DNA of 64,000 bases from RGIG9379 sp031553005 (GCA_031553005.1 JAVBMA010000022.1:34706-98705); one strand, 5' to 3'. Shown: positions 44,169 through 53,268, numbered from the stretch's first letter. The notes: generated by a model from the sequence alone, not told the origin. Numbers and translations are program-made.

Positions 44169-44310
44169 ACGCCTAACTTGCGTCCTGCCTGCAAGCGGGC
44201 TGAAGTCGGTAATTGAACTTTTGTTGCCCGCTTTGGCTTTTGTCTCGGTGGATAGTGAAGTCGTCCGCAAGCCCGCTCGCAAGCCGCCGCCGATCCGTTG
44301 TAAACTATAA
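44169..44310. repeat. attC-like GC-rich structured region after the 1284-residue gene
   Basis: It opens with ACGCCTAACTT (inverse of 40200-40210) and continues GC-rich with complementary blocks such as GCAAGCGGGCT and AGCCCGCTCGC. No matching closing GTTRRRY core was found, so a complete attC is not proved. Confidence 0.5.
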
Positions 44311-44356
44311 ATCTTAATTTCGGTTAACACATTGTTTTTTTGCAATTCTTTCACTC

Positions 44357-44400
44357 ACCGCCCCGGTTTCGCATATAGCGCGGAAGTGGGGCGGTTTTTT
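44357..44400 (+). terminator. Hairpin terminator
   Basis: ACCGCCCC and GGGGCGGT form the stem, followed by T6. It lies between the 1284-residue gene and the convergent ybaK gene. Confidence 0.75.
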
Positions 44401-44485
44401 GAAAATTGAAAGCTGAGAGTTAAGAAGACTTTTGGAGAAGGATTTAAAATGGTGGCTTTTTGGCTTGCTTTTTTTAAAACTTTGG

Positions 44486-44959
44486 CTAAAATAAACTACA
44501 AATTGTAGCATTGCAACATTGAATCAAATCCGTCGGGGCAATTTTTATTTGTAACCCTCTTATACCCGCGCTGACATAGATAAAAGGATAAGAAGCGGCT
44601 GTTTCGTGGATATATGTAGGATAATTTTTTTTCATCCCGACAGGGGAGCAACCTCCCCGGATATAACCTGTCAATCCAAGTATGTCTTTCATTGGAACAA
44701 GGTCACAGTTTTTATTTCCGGATGCTTTAGCTGCCAGTTTTAGGTCAACTTCTGCTGCTCCGGGAATGATGCATACAAAAATACCGGACTTATCACCTTT
44801 CAATACCAATGTTTTGAATACCTGTCCGATAGGCTCGTTTAGTTGCTCTGCCACATGAATGGCGCTCAGGTCATTCTCATTCACTTCGTAAGGAATCAAT
44901 TCATATCCTATTTTCTTGCTGTCCAGAATCCGGGCGGCATTTGTTTTTGCTATTTTCAT
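44486..44959 (-). CDS. ybaK: Cys-tRNA(Pro)/aminoacyl-tRNA deacylase, YbaK/EbsC family
   Basis: A 157-residue editing protein with the family blocks TNAARILDSKKIGYELIPYE, VFKTLVLKGDKSG, the catalytic-site Lys region DLKLAAKASGNK and IRGGCSPVGMKK. It removes misattached amino acids from tRNA. ATG at 44959 (MKIAKTNAAR) is the start; upstream in-frame residues are not conserved-looking. Length is normal. Confidence 0.93.
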   Translation of the reverse strand: MKIAKTNAARILDSKKIGYELIPYEVNENDLSAIHVAEQLNEPIGQVFKTLVLKGDKSGIFVCIIPGAAEVDLKLAAKASGNKNCDLVPMKDILGLTGYIRGGCSPVGMKKNYPTYIHETAASYPFIYVSAGIRGLQIKIAPTDLIQCCNATICSLF

Positions 44960-45527
44960 TTGTCTGTTTTTATTTTCGGGAAATGGAAACCTTGATTCAT
45001 ATCTAAACGGAAATATAAGAGAGTGCAAAAATACAGTAATTTTAAACTCCAAATATGCTTGTTTAAGTTTAAAATAGGAATATCAATGTATTCAAGCCGT
45101 TTATATAAACCCGATATAAACCAAAACGGCAAATTTGAAAACTATGGAAATTTCTTATCAATTGAAAATATTTATAAAATAAGAAAATGCTTTATTATTC
45201 ATTGATATAGCTATCGAATTAAACCATAACGGGTGAAAATATGTATGGTAATTTATTATATAATTATAAATATATTATTTATATGTATTATATTATATAA
45301 ATTATTTTTATTTTTGAAGATTATAAAGCGGTTTGGAATTATAATATTAATATTGGAATTGTATTTTTAAAGTCTATTTGTTTGTAAATAAGATTTATAA
45401 TTATTGAATAACTATATTTTTATTGTGGTTATAATCTAAAACTTATTAATAGTATTAAATATGTAATTTATTTTTAATTAGAATATTTTGAATTTGAAAT
45501 TATATTAATAAAATAAATATAACGAAT
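44960..45527. other. AT-rich intergenic region, no gene
   Basis: Nothing but very AT-rich sequence, with no frame that looks coding. It probably holds the promoters of ybaK and of the lipoprotein gene. Confidence 0.7.
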
Positions 45528-46241
45528 ATGAAAAAAAATCGAATAATCATAGCTTTTATAGCCCTGTCTCTACTTCTCGGATGTGGCAAAGACAACGAAG
45601 AAAATGGTCTGGTTTACATACAATCGGATAACATTGCAGCAGGTGAAAAATTAGAACTGAACACAGACTATACTTTTACTTATGAAAGCAATAAACGAGT
45701 GAAGAGTCAGGCGTGGACTCTGGAAGTTTTTACCCAAAACAATGAGGCAATAGAAATCCCTTCTTTTTCCGGGAATACGCATGCGTTCATCGTTAATCTT
45801 CCATCTATAGAGGAAATCGATCATCGGGAAGATTTTTCTCGAAAAGAGAGCGGTATGCTCAGGTCCCGCGTATTACTCACCGGTGTTTTTGAAGATGGCA
45901 AGCTGTTTAAAGAGAGTTTTGAAGTGGAGTTGCCGTATAAACCGCAGAAACCTGACTTGTATGTGGAATCGATAGAGGATCGTTGGGAGGATATGGTAAG
46001 TGATGTGATAATTGGATTTTCATCGCATCATGATGTTACAACTTATATTTTTTCTCAGCAAGAAAAAGACAGTCGTTTTATTTTGTTTCAAAACTTTGTA
46101 GGTAACATAAATGCTTATAGCCTTGAAGGCTTGTATATGGATTTCGGTTATATTTTCAAAGTTCGTGCAAAAAACCAGTATGGAGAGAGTGAAGAAGCTA
46201 TTTTGGAAATTGGTGGAGATCCGGATTATTACAAACATTAA
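45528..46241 (+). CDS. Lipoprotein sharing its domains with the next gene's product
   Basis: A 237-residue lipoprotein (signal ALSLLLGCGKD, Cys at about 20). Two beta-sandwich-like parts are seen: residues about 40-140 (WTLEVFTQNNEAIEI, GMLRSRVLLTGVF) and about 140-235 (YVESIEDRWEDM, YIFSQQEKDSRFIL, LYMDFGYIFKVRAKNQYGES). Both recur in the 646-residue protein downstream with high identity. The second looks like a fibronectin III-type domain. No enzymatic motif. It starts 14 bases before the next gene, so the two are probably one operon. Confidence 0.75.
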   Translation: MKKNRIIIAFIALSLLLGCGKDNEENGLVYIQSDNIAAGEKLELNTDYTFTYESNKRVKSQAWTLEVFTQNNEAIEIPSFSGNTHAFIVNLPSIEEIDHREDFSRKESGMLRSRVLLTGVFEDGKLFKESFEVELPYKPQKPDLYVESIEDRWEDMVSDVIIGFSSHHDVTTYIFSQQEKDSRFILFQNFVGNINAYSLEGLYMDFGYIFKVRAKNQYGESEEAILEIGGDPDYYKH

Positions 46242-46255
46242 TTAAAATCACAGAA

Positions 46256-48196
46256 ATGAAAAGAAAGATTATTTTTTTGTTATTTATTGTTACTTGCTTA
46301 TCAATAAATGCTATTGAATTCGAACAGAGTGAGCCGTATTATACATACTCAAGCGCTATTACCGGAAGTTTGAAAATTGCTCCTGATCCGCAATCTGAAC
46401 TTAGAAGCGGAACGACCACAAATATTTTCCAGATAATATATGAAGGAGATGAAAGCGAGTGGGGTGTGGTTGAGAGAGAGGCATTAAATTATGCAGTGAA
46501 GTTATGGGAAAGCATTTTATGGAAAGTGGAGGGCATAAAAATTAAAGTTCAATTTGAACCGTTAAGCGAAGATATTTTAGCTGCCACAACTATAAGATAT
46601 GCATCCGGAAGTGAAATTAATGATACCTATCCATTATTATATAGTGTAAATTCATCTGCTTATTACCCTATGACTTTGGCAAGGCGGTTAAGTCCGGATC
46701 TTGATAATAGTGATGAAGATGTTATTATTTCCTTTAATAACAATAAAAACTTATGGTATTTTGGTACGGATAGAAATGCTCCGTCTTCGAAATATGATTT
46801 TGTTACAGCTGTTTTGAGGGAGCTTGCAAAAAGTTTTGGCTTTTATTCCAATATCAGCAAAAATGCCCGAGGCGCAGTCCTATCCAAGCCTTTCGCTGCT
46901 AGCTTATTTTGTGTTTATGATTATGAAATTTTTAATGCAAATAAAGCGTTGGTTTCAATACCTTTCAATTCAAGTGAGGTTGGCGATTTTGCACAAAGAG
47001 TAGGTGCTCATAATAATAAAGATGTCTATTTTAAGATATATGATGCTGACAATAATGCTTATGATTTAAAATTATATGCACCAAATACATTTGAAAATTA
47101 TACCTCTCTTATGTATTTTGACGAAGATGCCTATTTGAATCAAGAAAGCGCATTGATGGCTCCTAAACAAAGGAAAGGAGAAGCCATTCATAAAATAGGA
47201 AATAATGTTTTAGGTGTATTACGGCAAATAGGATGGTTTGATGATTCTCAAGCCGTTGGTATGTATACTGATCCAAGTGTGTGGATTTATTCAGCTGCTC
47301 CGGAAGGCTCACTGTTGCAGTTTAATAGAAATTATTCTTTTTCTATTCACTCCGACAATGAGACTATAGTTATGGATTCAAGATGGAAACTGGAGGTTTT
47401 AAAGACAGATGGAACTTTTGTAACGATTATTCCGGAACAAACTTCTGACTCATTTACATTAAATCTGAATGCCAACTCAATTCCTAACGGAAACTGGGCG
47501 CGTAATCAGTCGGGAATGATTAAAGCCCGTGTTTTAGTTACAGGTGAAATTCTTAATAATGGATTCAGGGACTATATTCTGGATTATGATTTATTGATTC
47601 CTGCAAAGCCTGCAAAACCGGAGCTAAAAGTACGTTCAATTGTAGACCGGATGGAAGATTGGGAAACGGATGTGGTTTTGGAATTCTCATCTTTTCAGGA
47701 AGTAACAACTTATGTCTTTTCCCAACAAGAAAAAGGTAGTCATTTTATTTTGTCTCAAAACTTAGCAGGCAATGTAAATACTTATAACCTTGAAGGTTTG
47801 TATATGGATTTCGGTTATATCTTCAAAGTCCGTGCAAAAAATCAATATGGAGAGAGTGAAGACGCTATTTTGGAGATTGGCGGCGATCCTAATTATTATC
47901 TTGGATCAGGAGCCGCAGCGTTAAGTTCACCGAGATTACCTGTGACCATGCATGGAATCTCATGGTCCGGCAGCGATGAATTAATATTAAATTTCCATAC
48001 ATCCGACGGCAGCCTGTCCGGTGTTGAAGTAAAAGATGTGGAAATTATAAACTTAACCAATCCGGCATTGAGAAAACATGAAAGGTATTATAACAACGGA
48101 TCTTCGATAAATATGGGGGATATGCCTGCAGGGTTTTATACGGTGAAAGCCGTTGATGGAAATAATCAGGTTTATATCAGTAAATTTTTCAAATAA
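46256..48196 (+). CDS. Secreted protein with degenerate metalloprotease domain, repeated domains and a C-terminal sorting-like domain
   Basis: A 646-residue protein with a signal peptide (MKRKIIFLLFIVTCLSINA). Residues about 55-330 resemble secreted metalloproteases of T9SS-using bacteria (EREALNYAVKLWESIL, FEPLSEDILAATTI), but where HExxHxxGF is expected it reads LRELAKSFGF, so the zinc ligands are lost. Residues about 340-545 repeat the two domains of the upstream lipoprotein. The end (IINLTNPALRKHERYY, GDMPAGFYTVKAVDG) resembles a T9SS sorting domain. Likely a surface binding protein rather than a protease. Confidence 0.68.
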   Translation: MKRKIIFLLFIVTCLSINAIEFEQSEPYYTYSSAITGSLKIAPDPQSELRSGTTTNIFQIIYEGDESEWGVVEREALNYAVKLWESILWKVEGIKIKVQFEPLSEDILAATTIRYASGSEINDTYPLLYSVNSSAYYPMTLARRLSPDLDNSDEDVIISFNNNKNLWYFGTDRNAPSSKYDFVTAVLRELAKSFGFYSNISKNARGAVLSKPFAASLFCVYDYEIFNANKALVSIPFNSSEVGDFAQRVGAHNNKDVYFKIYDADNNAYDLKLYAPNTFENYTSLMYFDEDAYLNQESALMAPKQRKGEAIHKIGNNVLGVLRQIGWFDDSQAVGMYTDPSVWIYSAAPEGSLLQFNRNYSFSIHSDNETIVMDSRWKLEVLKTDGTFVTIIPEQTSDSFTLNLNANSIPNGNWARNQSGMIKARVLVTGEILNNGFRDYILDYDLLIPAKPAKPELKVRSIVDRMEDWETDVVLEFSSFQEVTTYVFSQQEKGSHFILSQNLAGNVNTYNLEGLYMDFGYIFKVRAKNQYGESEDAILEIGGDPNYYLGSGAAALSSPRLPVTMHGISWSGSDELILNFHTSDGSLSGVEVKDVEIINLTNPALRKHERYYNNGSSINMGDMPAGFYTVKAVDGNNQVYISKFFK

Positions 48197-48238
48197 ACAC
48201 GATTTGAATCCTTATTAATGCTCATGCATAGTTAGAAT

Positions 48239-48281
48239 GGGGCTGTATCCGAAATACCTTTTGATACAGCCCTGTTTTTTT
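48239..48281 (+). terminator. Hairpin terminator
   Basis: GGGGCTGTATC pairs with GATACAGCCCT (one G-T), then T7. It separates the plus-strand pair from the convergent minus-strand genes. Confidence 0.85.
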
Positions 48282-48326
48282 CGTTTCGTATGATGATGGC
48301 GGATAAATATATGAAAAAGCTACCGG

Positions 48327-49139
48327 TTATTGCTTTACGATCAGTTCCTGTTCCAGTACGATTTCATTGTTTTTCAACTGATTCCAACGTTGCAAATCGT
48401 CTACTGTGCAACCGAAACGTTTGGATATATTGTAGAGGGTATCTCCTTTTTTTACTATATAACGGCTACTTGAGGCATTTGCAGAAGGCGATGATATTTT
48501 CCCGGTTTCTTTTGAAATGTTTTTTTGTTTTTTCTCCAGTTCCTTTTTTTGTTTAGTTTCCTGTTTAGCCAGTTTCTTTTGCAACTTTTCTTCCTCTTTC
48601 CTCTTTTTTTCGAGCGCCTTATTCTCTTTCTCCACCGTTTTTATTTTGTTGCGTATCTCTTTGTCCGAAGTAACCCTGCGGGCTGTAATGTATCGTTTTT
48701 GGAAATATTCCGTCTGGCTGCTTTCAATGATAATTCCCGAAGAAGTAGACGCATGGATGAATTCAAAATTTTTCCCGCTTTTCTTCTTATATACAATGCC
48801 TACGTGATTGATATCTTTCCCGCTATTCCCTTTAAAGAAAACCAGGTCTCCTTCCTTTAACTTCCTTTTCCGGACTTTTTCTCCGGTTTCTGCCTGTTCC
48901 TGAGACGAACGTTTTAAGTCGATACCTATCTGTTTGTAGCAGTAGCGCGTAAAGCCCGAACAGTCAAACGCATTCGGACCTTCGGCTCCTGTTTTATAAG
49001 GTTTCCGTTGCTGCTTTACGGCAAAAGTCATCATATCTTCTATTGATTTCACGCGCGGAGTGGCGGTAAATTCTGTCTGTGCCGAAATATCGGCACACAG
49101 GAAAAGTAAAAACACCCAACTTCCAATCAGTTTGTTCAT
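48327..49139 (-). CDS. NlpC/P60 cell-wall hydrolase with C-terminal LysM
   Basis: A 270-residue secreted protein. Signal peptide to about residue 20; NlpC/P60 domain about 27-155 with the catalytic Cys in NAFDCSGFTRYC and His in INHVGIVYKK; a Lys/Glu-rich coiled coil about 160-215; and a LysM domain at the end (YIVKKGDTLYNISKRFGC). It should cut peptide bonds of peptidoglycan. Translationally coupled (ATGA) to the lipoprotein gene upstream on its strand. Confidence 0.92.
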   Translation of the reverse strand: MNKLIGSWVFLLFLCADISAQTEFTATPRVKSIEDMMTFAVKQQRKPYKTGAEGPNAFDCSGFTRYCYKQIGIDLKRSSQEQAETGEKVRKRKLKEGDLVFFKGNSGKDINHVGIVYKKKSGKNFEFIHASTSSGIIIESSQTEYFQKRYITARRVTSDKEIRNKIKTVEKENKALEKKRKEEEKLQKKLAKQETKQKKELEKKQKNISKETGKISSPSANASSSRYIVKKGDTLYNISKRFGCTVDDLQRWNQLKNNEIVLEQELIVKQ

Positions 49140-50278
49140 CGTTTCTTTCTTGCAATTAATAAATTAGACTTAGCGTCATAGCCGAACCTGAAATCTACCG
49201 GCGTTATTTGTAAAGAATCCCTGTATGCATCCGCCAGATTTTGTTGAAAATAGCGGCGAAAAAGGAAAATCGGCTTTGAATAATCTCCATATAAATTTAT
49301 ATCCCAGACACGACCGGAAAATGCCGTATATGGTATTCCCGAATCATCCTGCACCAATAGCGCCGCATTTTCCAAAAGTGTATTCCTGATTCGGCTGAAT
49401 CCCGCATTATGCATCAGATAAGAAGCTGATTTTATGAATACTCCTGCATCTTTTTTTTCAAGCAATGCTTGCAGAGGCTTATTCTCTCCGATTCCGCGGT
49501 TACTTAAATTGCAGGAAACATAAAACATCTGTTTTGTTTTTTTCTCCCCGCGTTTGCGAAAAACAATCTCAACGCTTTGCCCTCCGGTTTCATTTGCAGC
49601 ATAAATTCCTTTTTCGTTGAATGAACCCGGGCAGACGGACAGAATCTCATTCCCGGTGCGGTTCAGAAACATAATCAGTATCGGCAGAACACCCGCCGTA
49701 CCGGAACCGGAAAAATCTTCCCGCATATCTTCCGTCCTGAAAAAACCGGAAGAAAGGACGAATGATACGGAATTGAAGTAACAATCGTATATTTTGCATG
49801 TATCGCTTAGACTGTGAATCTCTTCTCCAGCAGGAGAGGGAAGGGCTGACCCGACAGGTTCTAACGCCAATAAATAGTAACGGCTGGCATTCGGATAGAA
49901 GAGCATAAGATAAGGAACATCCGGACCACTAAAAGGATAAAAAACCTCGTCAACCCTATCCGGCAGGTTTTGTATTTGCCAATGTGCGATACCCTCTGTT
50001 TTTATTTCAAATTCTGCCCAGAGCGAATCCATTCGCTGATGATAACTTTGCCATTCGGCACTCTGTGCCTGTGAAAAAAAACTATTTTCCGGACTTAGTG
50101 ACGAGCCTGAGATAAAGGCGGCTAAGTCATTCCATCTTTTCTGTGCAATAGAAGCGCTATCAGGTATGATTGCAATGGTGTCTTTCTCGCACGTAGTTGC
50201 GGTAGGCAGTTCGTTTTTTTTCTTCCCGTGACACGAAAAAAGAAGACAAAATAAAATAATATAACAGAATCTGGACAT
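49136..50278 (-). CDS. Lipoprotein of unknown function paired with the NlpC/P60 gene
   Basis: A 380-residue protein with a lipobox (MSRFCYIILFCLLFSCHGKK, Cys at about 16). No known domain is recognised. Segments FYPFSGPDVPYLMLFYPNAS and SKPIFLFRRYFQQNLADAYR suggest a globular periplasmic protein. The 4-base overlap with the hydrolase gene implies they act together, perhaps in cell-wall turnover. ATG 50278 is used rather than 50284, since the shorter form starts right at the signal peptide. Confidence 0.72.
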   Translation of the reverse strand: MSRFCYIILFCLLFSCHGKKKNELPTATTCEKDTIAIIPDSASIAQKRWNDLAAFISGSSLSPENSFFSQAQSAEWQSYHQRMDSLWAEFEIKTEGIAHWQIQNLPDRVDEVFYPFSGPDVPYLMLFYPNASRYYLLALEPVGSALPSPAGEEIHSLSDTCKIYDCYFNSVSFVLSSGFFRTEDMREDFSGSGTAGVLPILIMFLNRTGNEILSVCPGSFNEKGIYAANETGGQSVEIVFRKRGEKKTKQMFYVSCNLSNRGIGENKPLQALLEKKDAGVFIKSASYLMHNAGFSRIRNTLLENAALLVQDDSGIPYTAFSGRVWDINLYGDYSKPIFLFRRYFQQNLADAYRDSLQITPVDFRFGYDAKSNLLIARKKR

Positions 50279-50284
50279 GCACAA

Positions 50285-50405
50285 ATCTATAAAAAATAGT
50301 TGATATTCAGATAAACAGATGTTCAGATATTCAGACAGAAAGATATTCAGATGTTTTTATCTGTTTATCTGAATATCTGAACATCTGTCTATCTGAATAT
50401 CTGAA
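50285..50405. repeat. Inverted ATCTGAATATCTG arrays with a short central loop
   Basis: From 50301 the strand reads ATTCAGATAAACAGATGTTC and similar units, then after 50350 the inverse, ATCTGTTTATCTGAATATC and so on, to the 3' end of the radical SAM gene. A long imperfect stem is possible in either transcript. Confidence 0.88.
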
Positions 50406-50407
50406 TT

Positions 50408-52252
50408 TCAGATGATATTCCGGATATATCTCTTGTCAATTGTACACTTTGGAATTTTTACCGGAAACCATTTTTGGATAGGAAAATCCAATCCTATATC
50501 ATGCATATAATTGTATGTTGCCAGTTTCAATCCGTTGCCAAGCACATCAATATCAAAGTCTTGTTTCTCTTCAAAACCCACTTCGTTGTTACTGAACGGA
50601 TTCAGTTTATATGAACTTCGTTTTACCCCGAATTTTTCCGGATTGGCTCCCGAAGGGCTGTGTATTGTCATTGCATACCTGTGCCAAAAAGCCGACTGGA
50701 CAATTCCCGCTTCAAACATCTGTCGTATAACCTCAAGGGCGTTAACCGTTTCTTGCTCCGTTTCCGAAGGAAAACCATACATAAGGTAAGTATGAACCAT
50801 AATTCCCGCCTGAGTCAGGTTGTAGGCAGCCTGCGCTGTCTGGCGTATATCCACACCCTTGTTCATCAGTTTCAGAAGCCTGTCCGAAGCCACTTCCAAT
50901 CCTCCCGAAACAGCAATACACCCCGCTTCGGCGAGTAAGTTACACAATTCGGGAGTGTACGATTTTTCGAAGCGGATATTTCCCCAAAAGCAGACCGTCA
51001 GTTTCCGGCGCAGGATTTCCAGAGCTACCTCGCGTAATAATTTGGGAGGCAACGCCTCATCCGTAAAATGAAAGCCCGACTCTCCCGTCTGTGCCATAAT
51101 GGACTCCATCTTATCTACTACCAAAGAGGCGTCCGGAGCTTCGTAACGGCAAATATAATCGAGCGAAGTGTCGCAAAAAGCACATTTTGCCCAGTAACAA
51201 CCATGCGATACTACCATTTTGTTCCACTTCCCATTTGTCCAGAGCCGGTGCATCGGGTTAGTCATTTCTGCCAACGAAATATATTTTTCATGCGGTAATC
51301 CCGAAAAATCGGGGATGCCCGTTTGGATAAAAGGGATATTTTCCTTTTCATTTCCACTATAAGTCACATTTTCATCAGAAAGGTAAAAAGTACGGACTAA
51401 ATCTTTTTTATCGCACTTCTTTTCCTGAAAGAACAAGAGCCGTTCCAGTGGAAGTTCACCATCATCCAACACAATGTAATCGGTATATTTAAAAATCCGT
51501 TTCTCCTGCAACGAACGCAATTCGGTGTTGGGATAACCTCCTCCGGTAATTACCTTTATTTCCGGATATTCCTTCTTTATAAATTGACCGCAACGCAGGG
51601 CAGCGTAGAAACATCCCGGAAAAGGAACGGAAAAGCCGATAACATCAGGTTGTTCTTTTTCGATTTTTTCCCGGAGGATAGAGAGCATTTCCACGTCAAT
51701 CCGGTTAGGCTCCTTTTGCAATGTTTCTTCCAGTTGGTCAAATTGCGGCGCATAAGTTGCCAATTGCTCGGCATAACGCACCAGACCAAAATCGGGAGCA
51801 ACCGTATCCCTGATATAGTCGGCAATATCTTCTACGAATAAAGTCGCCAAATGACGCGCCTTATCTTCTGTTCCCGATACCCCGAAAGCCCATTCCAAAT
51901 CAGCCGTCCGGTCAAAACGCGGGCCTTCGGGCAGTAAAGAACGGTTGATAATACGTTGAGCCAGCGTCTTGTCTTTTCCCTGCAAAAAGCGGATTACCGC
52001 CTCCGTACACTGAATATATAACTCCTTATCCTCAAAAATACGTTGTGATTTTTTGCTCTTTTTGATTGACGCCGTCTGCAAAAATAACTCTTGCAAAAAA
52101 TTAGCAGTATAAACACGATGAATCAATTCGATGCCCATATCTGCTTGCGCTACGCGATATCCTTTTGTTTGTAAGAAACCTTTCAGTACCGTAGTAGCCG
52201 GATAAGGTGTGTTCAATTGTGTCAGAGGAGGCGTTATAAGGAGTATTTTCAT
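50408..52252 (-). CDS. B12-binding domain radical SAM protein
   Basis: A 614-residue protein. The N-terminal part begins MKILLITPPLTQLNTPYPAT, as in cobalamin-binding radical SAM proteins; GFSVPFPGCFYAALRCGQFI and VITGGGYPNTELRS belong to the same domain. The radical SAM motif is in VVSHGCYWAKCAFCDTSL (C-x3-C-x2-C), followed by TYLMYGFPSETEQETV. Substrate unknown. ATG 52252 is preferred over an upstream frame from 52408, which would contain the promoter. Nearby genes give no pathway. Confidence 0.87.
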   Translation of the reverse strand: MKILLITPPLTQLNTPYPATTVLKGFLQTKGYRVAQADMGIELIHRVYTANFLQELFLQTASIKKSKKSQRIFEDKELYIQCTEAVIRFLQGKDKTLAQRIINRSLLPEGPRFDRTADLEWAFGVSGTEDKARHLATLFVEDIADYIRDTVAPDFGLVRYAEQLATYAPQFDQLEETLQKEPNRIDVEMLSILREKIEKEQPDVIGFSVPFPGCFYAALRCGQFIKKEYPEIKVITGGGYPNTELRSLQEKRIFKYTDYIVLDDGELPLERLLFFQEKKCDKKDLVRTFYLSDENVTYSGNEKENIPFIQTGIPDFSGLPHEKYISLAEMTNPMHRLWTNGKWNKMVVSHGCYWAKCAFCDTSLDYICRYEAPDASLVVDKMESIMAQTGESGFHFTDEALPPKLLREVALEILRRKLTVCFWGNIRFEKSYTPELCNLLAEAGCIAVSGGLEVASDRLLKLMNKGVDIRQTAQAAYNLTQAGIMVHTYLMYGFPSETEQETVNALEVIRQMFEAGIVQSAFWHRYAMTIHSPSGANPEKFGVKRSSYKLNPFSNNEVGFEEKQDFDIDVLGNGLKLATYNYMHDIGLDFPIQKWFPVKIPKCTIDKRYIRNII

Positions 52253-52365
52253 CTGTATATGTTTTTTTACATTAATGTCAGATGGAACACCCATATAAGC
52301 ATTGGCTTGTGTATCAATTTTTTGACGTGGGTGTTTCATTTCAAAACTATTGAATTTCGTAGAGG

Positions 52366-52373
52366 CAAAGGTA
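52366..52373 (-). promoter_or_regulatory. Promoter -7 element of the radical SAM gene
   Basis: TACCTTTG on the minus strand, a full TAnnTTTG match about 114 bases upstream of the chosen start. Confidence 0.6.
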
Positions 52374-52444
52374 GATTTTATTTGAACCATTACGGAGTTG
52401 TGTGCCAATATTTTGAAAAATTCCTCTCTGTTTTAACTTATGAT

Positions 52445-52477
52445 TTGTCGCTCGCTCTTTGAAAGTTTTTATCTTTG
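52445..52477 (+). promoter_or_regulatory. Promoter of the small acidic protein gene
   Basis: TATCTTTG at 52470-52477 with TTG at 52445-52447. Transcription would start near 52485, which excludes the longer frame beginning at 52459 and supports ATG 52504. Confidence 0.65.
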
Positions 52478-52503
52478 CGCTTGAAAATTTTTATTACGCA
52501 ATT

Positions 52504-52821
52504 ATGCATCTGTACTACAAACATAAAAACAGAATATGCTTTTCCCGCTGGTCGAGAAAGAGTTATTCATTATTTGCATGTTTGGGAAAAGAAGTTGTCA
52601 TCGGAACGTTGAAGTATAAGCTGGCAGACATTGCGATGAAAGCCATACAAAGCTTTCCTGTTTTGTTAAATGCTTTTATTGAAGATGAGATAGAAGATGA
52701 AGATTTGTCCGAAGAAATAGATGATTTTTGGCAAAAGGAGTTATTCACTTACAGCGCAGTTCCTGCCCTGAGTACCCCTGTTGCCAAAAGCATACACTTT
52801 TATATAACATATAGAAAATGA
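52504..52821 (+). CDS. Small conserved protein with RWSRKSYSLFACLGKEVVIG motif
   Basis: A 105-residue protein. Residues about 5-36 (YKHKNRICFSRWSRKSYSLF, then LGKEVVIGTLKYKLADIAMK) resemble, from memory, the conserved N-terminal stretch that precedes or accompanies B12-type TonB-dependent receptors in Bacteroidales. The middle is strongly acidic (FIEDEIEDEDLSEEIDDFW). No receptor gene follows here. Start chosen from the promoter position. Function unknown. Confidence 0.6.
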   Translation: MHLYYKHKNRICFSRWSRKSYSLFACLGKEVVIGTLKYKLADIAMKAIQSFPVLLNAFIEDEIEDEDLSEEIDDFWQKELFTYSAVPALSTPVAKSIHFYITYRK

Positions 52822-52858
52822 CTGTAGATATTCAATATACCTGCGGTCATTTTTTTTT
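52816..52858 (+). terminator. Hairpin terminator overlapping the stop codon
   Basis: AAATGACTGTAGATAT pairs with the stretch ending GCGGTCATTT using G-U pairs; T8 follows. The TGA stop lies within the stem. Confidence 0.8.
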
Positions 52859-53225
52859 ATCCCGTTATATAAAGAAAAACGTCTCCCGGAAAGAGATAGG
52901 AACAAGTCTGATTTGTTTTTAATTTAACGAGAATTCGATATAAAAATTCTTATTCTCAATGCCGAAGGCATTGTATTTTTATAGAAAAAGAAAGGTAATT
53001 GTATATATGCCCTACTAAGTCCCGAGGCGTTGCCGTTGGGCTGGGATATATTCGGCTTACAGCCGGAATAAATGCAAAATAGCTATCCAATTTATAGCTA
53101 TTATGTTAGCTTTTGTGGCAAAAGAATGGTTGAAAACCATTTCTATCTCAGCTCAACGGCAACACTTTGGATTGAATTGATAATCATCACATACAATTGC
53201 CCCTAACGGGGCAAAATATAAATAA
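52859..53225. repeat. Palindrome-rich intergenic region before bioB
   Basis: It contains small palindromes AATGCCGAAGGCATT, GCCCCTAACGGGGC and longer complementary pieces GCGTTGCCGTTGGGCTGGGA / TCTCAGCTCAACGGCAAC. No reading frame looks coding. Confidence 0.65.
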
Positions 53226-53253
53226 CCCCATACAAACGCAGTGCAGTATGGGG
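53226..53253 (+). promoter_or_regulatory. Hairpin in the bioB leader
   Basis: CCCCATAC and GTATGGGG flank a 12-base loop, 15 bases before the preferred bioB ATG at 53269. Possible control of translation or part of the repeat; not a known riboswitch. Confidence 0.45.
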
Positions 53254-53268
53254 ATTAAAAAAACACCC

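Noticed and set aside
40200..44310. Complete integron gene cassette
   Set aside because: Core-like inverted repeats exist, but no closing GTTRRRY core, no integrase and an unusually long gene; kept only as a hypothesis.
52253..52503. Cobalamin riboswitch between the radical SAM gene and the small acidic gene
   Set aside because: No B12-box-like conserved element found on either strand.
53197..53268. Upstream bioB starts at 53197 and 53248
   Set aside because: They would translate the GCCCCTAACGGGGC palindrome and leader hairpin; ATG 53269 gives the normal BioB N-terminal region.
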